Assembly: GCF_000425805.1 (NCBI RefSeq)
Contig: NZ_AUED01000002.1
Coordinates: 580,014 to 644,013 of the forward strand
From: Pseudomonas vranovensis DSM 16006
GTDB taxonomy: Bacteria; Pseudomonadota; Gammaproteobacteria; Pseudomonadales; Pseudomonadaceae
Reading direction: 5' to 3'
Length of the DNA stretch: 64,000 bases
Positions 27,475-37,307 of the stretch are shown here, piece after piece. Numbering within the stretch: the stretch's first letter is position 1; every line of letters begins with the position of its first letter. A program made the translations under genes and the position numbers. The notes beneath the pieces were generated by a model. The model was not told the origin of the DNA. It was given only the letters and a program-made list of their open reading frames with translations, and searched no databases.

Positions 27475-27502
27475 TTGCCATCACCCCTCTGCGGACCCAG
27501 GC

Positions 27503-29464
27503 ATGACCGACGAAGCCCAGCGCTGGAAAGAAAAGTACCTCAAGAGTATCGAACAGCAAGAAAAGCTCGAGCGCCGTTGGGAAGCCCGCCTCGACCTGTT
27601 GCGCCGTGGCCTGGTGCGCAGCACCTTGGCCGCCGAAGGCAGCGACCGCGCTGTGGATCAGTGCATGAAGGAAATGCGCGAGGTCATCCGCACCGACAAC
27701 ATGGATGCAGCCCTCGCCGGCCTGATTCCGCGCCTGGAAAAAGCCGTACTCGATTCCGAGCAGCGCCGCGAAACCCGCATCGCCCAGGTCGGCACGGCCC
27801 TTACCGCATTGGTAGCCCAACTGCAGCGAATGCCCTTGCCCAGCGAGGTCAGTCGCTCGCTGAAGAAATTCGCCAAGCAAGTCGAGATGCGCGCCAGCCA
27901 GTCGCGCGAGATGCCGCTGTTGCTGGGTGAGCTGAGCAGCTTGCAGGACCAGGCACTCTCGGCGCTGGAACGACCGGAAGACGCGCCGCGTCCAGGCTTG
28001 TTGCAGCGCTTGTTTGGTGCTCGGGAAGCAGAGGGTGAAGCGCTGCAACCGGCCCTGGCCGAAGTCGCCCTCCGAGCCAGCATGCCCTCGGCTCCACCCT
28101 TGTTGCCTGAAAGGGATCTTGACGTCGGGACGCTTGATGCCGACGAGCTGCAACCGTTGCCGCCGGAGCATCCGCATACCCCTCAGGTGCCAACCCACAC
28201 GCCTGTAGCCATTGAGTTTGAAGCTGATCCGCTGAGTGAGCCGCAACTGGTGCCGGAGCCCGATGCCGAGCCGCTCGAGTCTATCCTTGAGCATGCCCCT
28301 GATGGGGCCGCAGCCGAGGTCGACCCAAGCCCGCAGGCGCAGTCAGAGGCAACACCTGACCACCTCCAGCCTGAGGACACGGAAGCTCACTTCGCCCTGC
28401 CGGACGGTACCGAACCGACTTATAGTTCCGTCGCCGAACATATCGAACAAACCCTGCTCGGCCTGCTCGACGACCTGACCTTGCCCGAGCGCTACAAAGC
28501 TCAGGCCCAGTCGCTGCGCGAACGCCTGGAGCACGGCCTGAACTGGTACGAACTGCTGCCGGTGCTCGATGACCTGGCGGTGCTGATGCTGGCGATCAAT
28601 GACAGCGGCCAGCACGAATTCGAGCGTTATCTGCAGCAACTCAACGAACGCCTCGAGTCCTTCCAGAGCCATCTGCATGAAGCTAGCGAAGGTCATGCCG
28701 ACAATACCTCCGCCGCCCGCGACCTGGACAACCAGTTGCGCGAGCAAGTCGATGGTCTGCAAAGCAGCGTGCAAGGTGCTGCCGACCTGGACAGCCTCAA
28801 GCACATCCTGGAAAACCGTCTTGAAGGTTTGCTGGGCACTATGGATGCTCACAAGCATCAACGCGATCAGCGCGAGCAGGAAATGGCCAGCCGTCTGCAC
28901 GGCCTGGCCGAGCGCGTGGCGAGCATGGAGCAGGAAGCCATGGGCTATCGCGAACACCTGGAAGAGCAGCGGCAAAAAGCCTTGATCGACCCCCTGACCG
29001 GCCTGCCCAACCGCGCGGCCTGGGCGGAGCAGGTTGATCAGGAGATTGCGCAGTGGCAGGAACAGGGTGGGCACCTGCTGATGGCCATTCTCGACCTGGA
29101 CCACTTCAAGCGCATCAATGACAGCTATGGTCACCTGGCCGGCGACAAGGTGCTCAAGATTGTTGCCAATGTGCTGCGCAAGCGCCTTCGTCCCAAGGAT
29201 TTCATCGCCCGCTTCGGCGGCGAAGAATTCGTGATGCTGATACCGCAGACAACCTTGGCGGCAGGTTGCCAGTTGGCCGAAACCTTGCGCGCAGCAATAG
29301 AAGCCTGTCCATTCCATTTCAAGGGCGAGCGCGTCACCATCACGCTGTCGATCGGCATCAGTGCGTTCCGTTCGGGCGAACGTAGCGACATCGTGCTCCA
29401 GCGCGCCGACGAAGCCCTTTACCGGGCGAAACATCTGGGTAGAAACCGGGTCGAACAGGGATAA
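27503..29464 (+). CDS. dgcP: Diguanylate cyclase, DgcP type
   Basis: A 653-residue cytoplasmic GGDEF protein. The N-terminal 180 residues are charged helices, followed by an acidic Pro/Glu-rich linker (about 185-310), a helical region with coiled-coil character to about 495, and a C-terminal GGDEF domain with an active GGEEF site near residues 572-576 and an inhibitory RxxD site (RPKD, 563-566). It makes c-di-GMP with product inhibition. The architecture and the position downstream of dsbA match P. aeruginosa DgcP, which works at the cell poles. Confidence 0.85.
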   Translation: MTDEAQRWKEKYLKSIEQQEKLERRWEARLDLLRRGLVRSTLAAEGSDRAVDQCMKEMREVIRTDNMDAALAGLIPRLEKAVLDSEQRRETRIAQVGTALTALVAQLQRMPLPSEVSRSLKKFAKQVEMRASQSREMPLLLGELSSLQDQALSALERPEDAPRPGLLQRLFGAREAEGEALQPALAEVALRASMPSAPPLLPERDLDVGTLDADELQPLPPEHPHTPQVPTHTPVAIEFEADPLSEPQLVPEPDAEPLESILEHAPDGAAAEVDPSPQAQSEATPDHLQPEDTEAHFALPDGTEPTYSSVAEHIEQTLLGLLDDLTLPERYKAQAQSLRERLEHGLNWYELLPVLDDLAVLMLAINDSGQHEFERYLQQLNERLESFQSHLHEASEGHADNTSAARDLDNQLREQVDGLQSSVQGAADLDSLKHILENRLEGLLGTMDAHKHQRDQREQEMASRLHGLAERVASMEQEAMGYREHLEEQRQKALIDPLTGLPNRAAWAEQVDQEIAQWQEQGGHLLMAILDLDHFKRINDSYGHLAGDKVLKIVANVLRKRLRPKDFIARFGGEEFVMLIPQTTLAAGCQLAETLRAAIEACPFHFKGERVTITLSIGISAFRSGERSDIVLQRADEALYRAKHLGRNRVEQG

Positions 29465-29525
29465 GTGGCATCAGCGCGGATACGTTATGCTATTGCATTG
29501 CAGATCATCACATGTGCCCTTCCCC

Positions 29526-30302
29526 ATGAAAGCCTTTATTACTGTTCTCCTGCTGCTGACCCTGGCAGGTTGTAGCAGTGGCCTGCGGATCGACCGTAGC
29601 CACCCTTCGGTCAACCAGGACGGACGCATCCAGTTCGTCGTGCTGCACTACACAAACGCTAACCTGGAGCGCTCCCTGCAATTGCTGACCCACGGTGAGG
29701 TCAGCAGTCACTACCTGGTGGGTGATTCGCCGGCGACCATTTATCAGTTGGTCGATGAAAACCGCCGTGCCTGGCATGCCGGCGATAGCCAATGGGACGG
29801 GCGTACCTGGCTCAATTCCAGCTCAATCGGCATCGAGATCGTCAACCCGGGCTTCACCGACACACCGACCGGGCGCGTCTGGCATCCGTACACCGAAGAG
29901 CAGATCCAGGCCCTGATCGCCTTGCTCAAGGACATCGTCCAACGCAACAACATTCAGCCCCGGTACATTATTGGCCACAGCGATATCGCTCCGTTGCGCA
30001 AGCTCGATCCCGGCCCCCTGTTCCCCTGGAAGCGCCTGGCTGACGCGGGTCTGGGCGTTTGGCCCGATGCCCGGGCAGTGGCCCAGCAGCAGGCTCGCTT
30101 CAACGTCAACCCGCCCAGCATCACCTGGTATCAGCAGCAATTGGCCCGCTTCGGCTATGCCATCGAGCAGACCGGTGTGTACGACGTCAGCACCAAGCAT
30201 GTGCTGGCAGCGTTCCAGATGCGCTTCCGCCCCCAGCGCTTCGACGGGGTGCCAGACGCCCAGACAGCGGCCATGTTGCAGGTGCTCAACACCCGTCGAT
30301 GA
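29526..30302 (+). CDS. Lipoprotein N-acetylmuramoyl-L-alanine amidase (AmpDh2/AmiD-like)
   Basis: A 258-residue lipoprotein with lipobox LAGC (Cys16). The Amidase_2 domain covers about 30-180 with zinc ligands His41 (VVLHYT), His in IIGHSDIAP and Asp in RKLDPGPLFPW. A C-terminal peptidoglycan-binding domain covers about 195-255 (YAIEQTGVYDVSTKHVLAAF). It should cut peptide stems from peptidoglycan on the periplasmic face of the outer membrane. It lies between a diguanylate cyclase and a c-di-GMP phosphodiesterase. Longer upstream starts run into the dgcP end. Confidence 0.9.
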   Translation: MKAFITVLLLLTLAGCSSGLRIDRSHPSVNQDGRIQFVVLHYTNANLERSLQLLTHGEVSSHYLVGDSPATIYQLVDENRRAWHAGDSQWDGRTWLNSSSIGIEIVNPGFTDTPTGRVWHPYTEEQIQALIALLKDIVQRNNIQPRYIIGHSDIAPLRKLDPGPLFPWKRLADAGLGVWPDARAVAQQQARFNVNPPSITWYQQQLARFGYAIEQTGVYDVSTKHVLAAFQMRFRPQRFDGVPDAQTAAMLQVLNTRR

Positions 30303-30377
30303 AAGGCGCCGCCCAACGGACAGGCTGAGTTGACCGCCAGTTGCTATACCTCTTGGTATTCAACGGGATGATTCTCG

Positions 30378-31997
30378 ATGTCAGCTGCCCTGTCCATGCT
30401 GCGCCACGTGTTCTACCGCCCCTGGTTACTGGCCTCACTCGCGGCTTCGGCCAGCGCAATCCTGTTGCTTATTGCCAGCATCGGCGTGGCCATGCATCAG
30501 ATGCAGCAGAGCGAAAGCGAGCAGATGAACGCCAGGGGTGAGCGGTTTCTCGAGCGCCTCGAGCAAATTTTCGGGCAACTGCGCGAAGGGGTCGACGAGC
30601 TGCAGGCCCAACCTATACGCGGCTGTGATGCCTCGATGCTACGGACGCTGCAGGAGGTCGCGTTCCGCTATCGCTTCGTCTATGAAGCCGCCTATGTCGA
30701 TGGCACCGTCGCTTGCTCCAACCGGATCGGAGAGCAGATCATCAATCCGTTGCGCCCCCCGGATATCGAGGGGCCTACCTACAGTTACTGGCTCAACACC
30801 ACCACCCAGCCGGACGACAACCTTGCCGCGCTGATGCTTGGGCGCGGCAAGTTTCTGGTCGCAACCTCCCGTGGTCATATCACCGATGTGGTCGACCTGC
30901 CGCCGGAAGGCAGCCTGCTGGTGGTGTTGGACAACGGTACCCGGGCCGTTCCGGTGCTCGGGCCGCCGCAGGCCTGGCCCCCGGCGGAGCAGTGGCCACC
31001 GACGTCCAAGGAAGCACTGCTGGAACTACCCGATCGGCTGATTTACCGCATGCCGACCAAATCGCCGGACTATCAACTGGTGCTGATCGCGCCACGGGCC
31101 AGCATGCCGCTGAAGATGAACGGGGTGCTTTGGCTATTATTTCCCGGCAGTCTCGTGTTGGCCTGGTGCATCGGCTGGCTGGTGCTGCAAATGGTGCGTC
31201 AGCGTCGCTCCATGAGCTCCGAATTGCAGATGGCTTTGCGCCGGGGCGAGCTGCAGGTGCTGTACCAACCCATTTTCGAGCTCAACAGTCGCCGCTGTGT
31301 GGGGGCGGAGGCTTTGGTGCGCTGGCGCCGTCCCGACGGCACGCTGACCAGTCCCGACCTCTTCATCCCCTTGGCGGAGAATACTGGCCAGATCCGCCAG
31401 ATCACCGATTTTGTCCTGCAACGCGTGCTGGAGCAGCTCGGCCACCTGCTGCGCGCCAACCGACAGCTCTACATCTCGGTCAACCTGGCGGCCTGCGATG
31501 TGATGGTCCCCAGGATTGGCCGGGTCGCTGCGCGTCTGCTGGCCTTGCACCATGTATCTGCCAGCCAGATCGCCTTCGAGGTGACCGAGCGTGGGCTCAT
31601 CGATGTGGTCGTTGCCCGCGACAACCTGCAAGCCCTGCGCGCGGTGGGCCATCAGGTGCTGATCGACGATTTCGGCACCGGTTACTGCAGCCTGGCGTAC
31701 TTGCAGACGCTGCCGGTGGACTGCCTGAAAATCGACAAGGCCTTTATCGACGCCCTTGGCCATGATGCCGCCAGCAGCGGTGTGGCGCCGCACATCATTC
31801 GCATGGCCCACGCCCTGCAGCTAAGGGTGATTGCCGAAGGCATCGAGTATGAAGACCAGGCCCTGCTGCTCAATAGCGAGGGGGTCAACTATGGTCAGGG
31901 GTGGCTGTTCGCCCATCCGCTCAGTGCCCGTCAGTTCGTGGAACTGATCACGCGGGGACGGCGCATGGCGCCGCGGCGCATCGATGATGAAGCCTGA
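30378..31997 (+). CDS. CSS-motif membrane c-di-GMP phosphodiesterase (EAL)
   Basis: A 539-residue protein with two membrane helices (about 17-38 and 250-275) around a periplasmic CSS-type sensor domain. The redox cysteines are Cys83 (RGCDASM) and Cys113 (VACSNRIG). The cytoplasmic EAL domain keeps catalytic residues: EALVRW near 310, SVNLAACDV, FEVTERGL, IDDFGTGYCSLAYL, LKIDKAF and AEGIE. In the PdeC group, DsbA-dependent disulfide formation controls the enzyme; dsbA lies 4 kb upstream here. It should hydrolyse c-di-GMP. Confidence 0.9.
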   Translation: MSAALSMLRHVFYRPWLLASLAASASAILLLIASIGVAMHQMQQSESEQMNARGERFLERLEQIFGQLREGVDELQAQPIRGCDASMLRTLQEVAFRYRFVYEAAYVDGTVACSNRIGEQIINPLRPPDIEGPTYSYWLNTTTQPDDNLAALMLGRGKFLVATSRGHITDVVDLPPEGSLLVVLDNGTRAVPVLGPPQAWPPAEQWPPTSKEALLELPDRLIYRMPTKSPDYQLVLIAPRASMPLKMNGVLWLLFPGSLVLAWCIGWLVLQMVRQRRSMSSELQMALRRGELQVLYQPIFELNSRRCVGAEALVRWRRPDGTLTSPDLFIPLAENTGQIRQITDFVLQRVLEQLGHLLRANRQLYISVNLAACDVMVPRIGRVAARLLALHHVSASQIAFEVTERGLIDVVVARDNLQALRAVGHQVLIDDFGTGYCSLAYLQTLPVDCLKIDKAFIDALGHDAASSGVAPHIIRMAHALQLRVIAEGIEYEDQALLLNSEGVNYGQGWLFAHPLSARQFVELITRGRRMAPRRIDDEA

Positions 31998-32009
31998 GGC
32001 CTGTTGGTC

Positions 32010-33797
32010 TCAGACGGGCAAGGCCATGTAGAACTGGGTGCCTTGCCCTGGGCGCGAATACACGCCCATGCGTCCGCCGTGCAACTGGACGATTTCCTTG
32101 CACAGTGCCAAGCCAAGGCCTGCCCCGCCTTTCTTGCGACCGACCTGGACAAAGGGTTCGAAGATCCGCCCCTGCTGCCCGTAAGCAATGCCTTCGCCAT
32201 TGTCTTCGATGCTGATAATTACCCGCTCGTCATGGCGCCTGGCGTGCAGGCGAATGTGCCCAGCCGTTGGTGTATGCCGAACGGCGTTGTCGAGTAGATT
32301 GTCCATCACACGGTCGAGCTGCAAGGGGTCGGCCTGGATGCGTGGCAGGGGCGTATCCAGTTCGATCTTCAGCTCGATCTGCTTGTCGGCGGCTGGTCCC
32401 GCAAAGCGCTCGCATGCACGGGCCAGCAAGTCATCGACGGCGCAGGGGGTCAACTCCAGCTTCTGTTGGCCGCTCTGGTAGCGCGAGAAGTTGAGCAGGT
32501 CGTTGATCAACTGGGTCAGACGCTGCATTTCTTCACCGATGGTGTCGAACAGGTCGGTCTCTCGTGATTGCGGTGGGAATTTAAGGCGTTCGCGCAGCAG
32601 CCCGAAGGCCATGTGCATCCCCGTGACTGGCGTGCGCAGTTCATGGGAGGCGCGTAGCACAAATTCACTGCGCACCCGCTCGAAGGTTCGCTGTTCGGTG
32701 ACATCGTGGAGGACCATGACAGCGCCGAGAATCTGCCCGCCGGCATGGCACATGGGCGTCAGGCTGTAGGCCAGCAAGCGCGGTTCTTCATCTATTTCCA
32801 GGTTCAGGTCTTCCGGAGGGCGGTCGAGGCTGCCGCCACGCAATACCAGGCGCAGTTGCTCGTCCAGCTCAGGGCGGTTCAGCGCTTCCCCCAGGCCGCT
32901 GCCCAGGCGGCTGTCATCCCAGCCCAGCTGGCGTTGGGCAACAGGGTTGATGTGCTCCAGGTGTCCCTGGCGATCGATGATCAGCAGGCCGTCATCAATG
33001 CTGTCGAGTACCGCTTGCAGGCGCTGCTGGCCCGCGAGCAGCTCATCGACGTTGGTGGCCTGATGCTTGCGAAGGGCTTCGGCCATCAAGCCGAAACGCC
33101 GAGTGAGCTGGTTCATTTCCACGGCCTGGACCACAGGCAGGGTGACGTCAAAATCGCCCTGGCCGATCTGGTCGGCAGCCTTTGCCAGTGCTTCGATGGG
33201 TTGGCCAAAGCGCCGGGCAATGCCGTGGGCGGTCACAAACCCCAGGATCAACACGGCCAGGCCCACCAGACCGAGCAGGCTGGAGATCAGCAGGGCGCGG
33301 TCATGGGCCTGTTGCTGGCTTTGATTGATGTGCTCCAAGGCGTGCTTGTGGGCGTTGACCAGGTCGGCGCGCAGGGTATTGAAAGCCTGGCCCAGCGGAT
33401 GGTCGGCGCCCAGGCTGCGCGCCGGTACACTGCTATCGCGAAAGGCCTGGAGATAGTGTTGGTAATGCTGATTGGCCTGGGCAAAACCTTCATTGGCGGC
33501 TTTTTCTGCCTCATGGCTGGTGCCCTCGTCGAGCAACTGTTGGAATTGCGCTTGCAGGCGCTCCAATGCCTCGGTATTGGCTGAGTCATCAAGCATCAAC
33601 GTCAGTTGCTCACCGAGGTTCTGCCGCAGTTTCAAGCCAAGGTCGAGCGTAACGGCATTCTCGCGGATCAATGTCTGTTGTGCGCTGGACATCTGCAGCA
33701 CGCTGACCAGGCCCAGCAACAAGCCGAACAAGGCCACGGTAATCAGGGCCGAAATGCTGAGAAAAAGCCGCGTGCGCAGCTTCATCGTCCACTTCAT
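32010..33797 (-). CDS. kinB: Sensor histidine kinase KinB
   Basis: A 595-residue inner-membrane kinase. Two helices (about 11-35 and 166-190) flank a helical periplasmic sensor, followed by HAMP, a PAS domain (about 255-360), HisKA with the phospho-His in RASHELRTPVTG near residue 385, and HATPase_c with N-box DNLLDNAVRHT and G-box GAGLGLALCKEIV. It is the cognate kinase of AlgB and overlaps the algB stop by four bases. KinB/AlgB controls alginate, virulence and light or quorum responses in pseudomonads. Confidence 0.94.
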   Translation of the reverse strand: MKWTMKLRTRLFLSISALITVALFGLLLGLVSVLQMSSAQQTLIRENAVTLDLGLKLRQNLGEQLTLMLDDSANTEALERLQAQFQQLLDEGTSHEAEKAANEGFAQANQHYQHYLQAFRDSSVPARSLGADHPLGQAFNTLRADLVNAHKHALEHINQSQQQAHDRALLISSLLGLVGLAVLILGFVTAHGIARRFGQPIEALAKAADQIGQGDFDVTLPVVQAVEMNQLTRRFGLMAEALRKHQATNVDELLAGQQRLQAVLDSIDDGLLIIDRQGHLEHINPVAQRQLGWDDSRLGSGLGEALNRPELDEQLRLVLRGGSLDRPPEDLNLEIDEEPRLLAYSLTPMCHAGGQILGAVMVLHDVTEQRTFERVRSEFVLRASHELRTPVTGMHMAFGLLRERLKFPPQSRETDLFDTIGEEMQRLTQLINDLLNFSRYQSGQQKLELTPCAVDDLLARACERFAGPAADKQIELKIELDTPLPRIQADPLQLDRVMDNLLDNAVRHTPTAGHIRLHARRHDERVIISIEDNGEGIAYGQQGRIFEPFVQVGRKKGGAGLGLALCKEIVQLHGGRMGVYSRPGQGTQFYMALPV

Positions 33798-35140
33798 AAG
33801 TTGTACTGCTTGCGCTTGCGGTACAGAGTCGAGGCGTCGATGCCGAGGGTCTTGGCGGCTTGGTCGAGGGTATCACTGGTTGCCAGCACCGCCCCGATGT
33901 GCGCCCGTTCCAGTTCGTCCAGGCTCAGCGCGGCACCAATGCGGGGAGCATTACTGGCCGGCTGCTCGGCCATGCCCAGGTGGCTGACTTCGACCCGCTC
34001 CTGGGCACAGATGATGCTGGCCCGCTCGATCACGTTGCGCAGCTCGCGAATGTTGCCCGGCCAGCGGTAGTTGAGCAGCGCTGCACGCGCTTCATCGCTG
34101 AAGCCACGGGCCGGGCGTGAGTACTCTTTGACGAAGCGGGCGAGAAAGCGATCGGCCAGGGCCAGGATATCTTCACTGCGTTCGCGCAACGGGGGCAGGT
34201 GCAGGGTAATGACGTTAAGGCGATAGAGCAGGTCTTCACGAAAGCGCCCGTCGCGAACCATGTCTTCCAGGTTGAGATTGGTTGCCGCCAGGATGCGCAC
34301 ATCGGCGCGACGGGTCACCGGGTCGCCGACCCGTTCGTATTCCTTGTCCTGAATAAAGCGCAACAGCTTGGGCTGAAGCGGTAGTGGGAAATCGCCGATT
34401 TCGTCGAGGAACAAGGTGCCACCATCGGCCTGGTTGACCCGGCCCAAGGTGCTTTCGCTGGCCCCGGTAAAGGCCCCGCGACTATGGCCGAACAACTCGC
34501 TTTCCATGAGCTCGGCGGTCAACGAGGGGCAGTTGATGGTCACGCAGGCCTTGCGGGCGCGTTTGCTCCAGCCATGAATGGCCCTGGCCAGCTCGCCCTT
34601 GCCGGTACCGGACTCACCGAGAATCAGAATGTTGGCATCGGTACTGGCTACCTGGCGGGCGGTTTCCAGCACCACCATCATGGCCGGGCTGTGCGAGTCC
34701 AGGCCATCCTTGGGTTTTCGCACCTCATCTTCCAGTGCTTCCAGGCGCGCAGACAACTGGCGCACTTCAAGCTGCTTGGCAGTGGCCAGGCGCAACTGGT
34801 CGGGGCTGCAGGGCTTCACCAGGTAGTCGGCAGCACCGGCCTGGATGGCATCGACTGCAGTGTCGACCGCCGAGTGGGCGGTGACGATCACCACACGCAT
34901 CCAGGGGGCCTGAATGCGCATCTGCGCCAGCACATCCAGGCCGTTATCCTCGCCCAGGCGCAGATCGAGAAAGCACAGGTCGAAGACCTGGCGTTGCAGC
35001 AGGGTTTCAGCCTGGGCGGCGCTGTTGGCGGTGGCCACGCTGTAGCCTTCGTCTTCCAGGCAATAGCGGAAGGTACGCAGGATGGCAGTCTCATCATCGA
35101 CCAATAGAATGCGGCCTTGATGTTCCTGGGCTGATTCCAT
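33794..35140 (-). CDS. algB: NtrC-family response regulator AlgB
   Basis: A 448-residue regulator. The receiver has phospho-acceptor Asp59 ([10 protein letters not shown]). The AAA+ domain has Walker A GESGTGKG, the sigma-54 contact loop GAFTGAS and Walker [13 protein letters not shown]. The C-terminal Fis-type helix-turn-helix is [23 protein letters not shown] split over the last 25 residues. It is first in the algB-kinB operon. AlgB activates alginate genes in P. aeruginosa and is repurposed in non-mucoid species. Confidence 0.95.
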   Translation of the reverse strand: MESAQEHQGRILLVDDETAILRTFRYCLEDEGYSVATANSAAQAETLLQRQVFDLCFLDLRLGEDNGLDVLAQMRIQAPWMRVVIVTAHSAVDTAVDAIQAGAADYLVKPCSPDQLRLATAKQLEVRQLSARLEALEDEVRKPKDGLDSHSPAMMVVLETARQVASTDANILILGESGTGKGELARAIHGWSKRARKACVTINCPSLTAELMESELFGHSRGAFTGASESTLGRVNQADGGTLFLDEIGDFPLPLQPKLLRFIQDKEYERVGDPVTRRADVRILAATNLNLEDMVRDGRFREDLLYRLNVITLHLPPLRERSEDILALADRFLARFVKEYSRPARGFSDEARAALLNYRWPGNIRELRNVIERASIICAQERVEVSHLGMAEQPASNAPRIGAALSLDELERAHIGAVLATSDTLDQAAKTLGIDASTLYRKRKQYNL

Positions 35141-35348
35141 TTCCTACGCTCCTTTGAGATTGATCTTGGTTAGTGTCAGAAAAATCGGGCAAGTTGCATG
35201 ATTCGCTCTGATTCTTTCCTGCCCCTGCATGGTAGCCCTTAGCCTCGTACATATCTAACCGGCTGAATAAAGGGCGGTTGTAGATGCTGCCGGACCTTGG
35301 CGCTTCGGATGCGGTCCAATGATTCTCTGGCCTATCGGAGGTTGTCCC

Positions 35349-36185
35349 ATGCCCGTTCCGCATCCCGTGTTAGTCGCCGCTACTGTGCTCTTATTGTTGT
35401 CGGTTGCTGCGTCTGCCGCTGAACCACAACCCCCTGCACGGCAGGAGGCGCGGCTGGAAGGCGCGTTGCAAACCGCCCTGGCGCTCAACCGGTTACTCAA
35501 TCCATTCAAGATCGAGGTCGAGGTGCAGGCAGGAACGGCACGCCTGCAAGGCCAGGTCGAAAACGATGTCGAACGGCAACTCGCCGAGCAAGTGGCGCTG
35601 GCGACCCGGGGTATAGACAAAGTGCAGAATGACCTGCAGGTCAATGCCGACCTGGTCGAGCAGCCGCTTGAGCGCCGTGCCTATGCCCAGCGCCTGGAGG
35701 ACGCGACCCTGGCATCGATCATTCGCGCCCGCTTGCTGTGGAGCACGCGTACCCAAGCATCGCCCATAGAGGTACAAAGCCGTGAAGGTGTGGTCACGCT
35801 GCGTGGCCAGGTCAACAGCGCCGAGGCCAAGGAGCTGGCAGGCGTGCTGGCAGGATCAACCGAAGGCGTCTTTCTGGTGAACAACCTGATCAGCCTGAGC
35901 GCTGCCGACATGGCCAGGCTGCGAGAAGAGCAGCAGGAGGTCAGGAGTGATCCGCAACTGAGCGACGCCTGGATCAACAACAAGGTCCAGACCAGTTTCA
36001 TGTATAGCCGCAACCTCGATGGCCCGAACATCAAGGTCGCCACCCAGGATGGCGTGGTCAGGCTGTCGGGTGAAGTGGTCAGCGATGAGCAGAAAACCAT
36101 CGCGGTCGAGGTTGCCCGACAGATCCGCGGTGTCAGGGGCGTGGATGCAGACATGCTCAAAGTGGCGACCAAGGTGCAGGGCTGA
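35349..36185 (+). CDS. BON-domain periplasmic protein (OsmY-like)
   Basis: A 278-residue secreted protein with a signal peptide (ending ASAA) and three BON domains, about 40-100, 110-170 and 205-272. Repeated elements such as VTLRGQVNSAEAKELAG and VRLSGEVVSDEQKTIAV show the pattern. BON domains bind phospholipids or peptidoglycan; OsmY relatives are chaperone-like and osmotically induced. GGAGG precedes the ATG at 35349. It is divergent from algB, separated by 208 bases. Confidence 0.88.
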   Translation: MPVPHPVLVAATVLLLLSVAASAAEPQPPARQEARLEGALQTALALNRLLNPFKIEVEVQAGTARLQGQVENDVERQLAEQVALATRGIDKVQNDLQVNADLVEQPLERRAYAQRLEDATLASIIRARLLWSTRTQASPIEVQSREGVVTLRGQVNSAEAKELAGVLAGSTEGVFLVNNLISLSAADMARLREEQQEVRSDPQLSDAWINNKVQTSFMYSRNLDGPNIKVATQDGVVRLSGEVVSDEQKTIAVEVARQIRGVRGVDADMLKVATKVQG

Positions 36186-36357
36186 TCATGCAAAACGCAC
36201 GAGGCAACCGGGGCGATCGTGCAGGATACGTCCAATAAATGATCGTCGTTTTTTATAACTAGCTGATAAATAAGTATATTTTTAAACGAGAAAGGATGGC
36301 ATGCGCTCTGCAATGACTACTGCAAGTCAACAGTAATCGCAGCAGGAGGAGCACGGC

Positions 36358-36630
36358 ATGAACCGCCATCCCGCCACCCTAGTGCAGATATCACCGCTTC
36401 AGCTGCGCCAGGGGCTGTTTTTCAGCTTGGCACTGCTGCTGACCCTGATTGCCGGTCAGCTCTATCACAACTGGCAAGTTGCCCAGGATGCCCGGGCCTT
36501 TTCCGCCCGCGCCGCCCTGATGGTCAAAGCGCCGACCCCCGCCTCCGCCGTGCTGACGCAAGCAGCGCCCGCTGCAGCCAACGCCGCCACGGTCGAGAGC
36601 AGAATCCCCCGTGAACGCTGGGTGTTCTGA
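36358..36630 (+). CDS. Small single-pass membrane protein, unknown
   Basis: A 90-residue protein with one hydrophobic helix (about 18-37) and an Ala/Pro-rich tail ending RIPRERWVF. AGGAGGAGC lies just before the ATG, a strong ribosome site. No known domain is recognised. It is followed 39 bases later by a DUF1328 gene and an Ivy gene on the same strand, so it may belong to the same envelope-stress operon. Confidence 0.7.
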   Translation: MNRHPATLVQISPLQLRQGLFFSLALLLTLIAGQLYHNWQVAQDARAFSARAALMVKAPTPASAVLTQAAPAAANAATVESRIPRERWVF

Positions 36631-36834
<204 letters not shown>

Positions 36835-36836
36835 AC

Positions 36837-37307
36837 ATGAAAGGGACGCTATACAGAGCCCTGGCTACCGCCCTGCTCGTGGGCGGCAGTACAGCGGCAA
36901 TGGCGGCCAATGATGGCCAGGTCCGGGTCAACCAACTGTTGGCCTCGGACCCCGAATACCGGGAAACCTGGCAAGAGGCTGTCGAAAAAGAGGAGCGCCT
37001 GCCCGAGTGGGTGCTCAACCTCAGCGGGGTTTCCGAGCAACAGATGTCCGCCGTGGAGGAAGACGGCGACAAGTACTTGGTCGGCCCGCTCTGCGAGACC
37101 GAGCAGAAATGCCTTAACAAGCGGCTGATCGTGGCGTTCAGCTGGGACAAGGATGACGCTTACGGGATGCTGGTCGAGGTTCCCGAGGGCTTGCCGGGCG
37201 ACAAGTCGCCCACCCGCCATGCCGATTACCGCTGGTTGGGCAAGCCGGACCCAGGCATGCAGCAGTTGCTGAAGGAGCAGCTCAAACGTGATCCGAACTG
37301 GTACTGA
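36837..37307 (+). CDS. Ivy-type lysozyme inhibitor
   Basis: A 156-residue periplasmic protein with a signal peptide ending AAMA. The region LVGPLCETEQKCLNKRLIVAFSWDKDDAYGMLVE, split here into its two strands, resembles Ivy, in which a loop closed by two cysteines inserts into the lysozyme active site; the classical CKPHDC loop is replaced by CETEQKC. Inhibitory strength is therefore uncertain. It may instead limit endogenous lytic transglycosylases. It follows DUF1328 by two bases. Confidence 0.8.
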   Translation: MKGTLYRALATALLVGGSTAAMAANDGQVRVNQLLASDPEYRETWQEAVEKEERLPEWVLNLSGVSEQQMSAVEEDGDKYLVGPLCETEQKCLNKRLIVAFSWDKDDAYGMLVEVPEGLPGDKSPTRHADYRWLGKPDPGMQQLLKEQLKRDPNWY

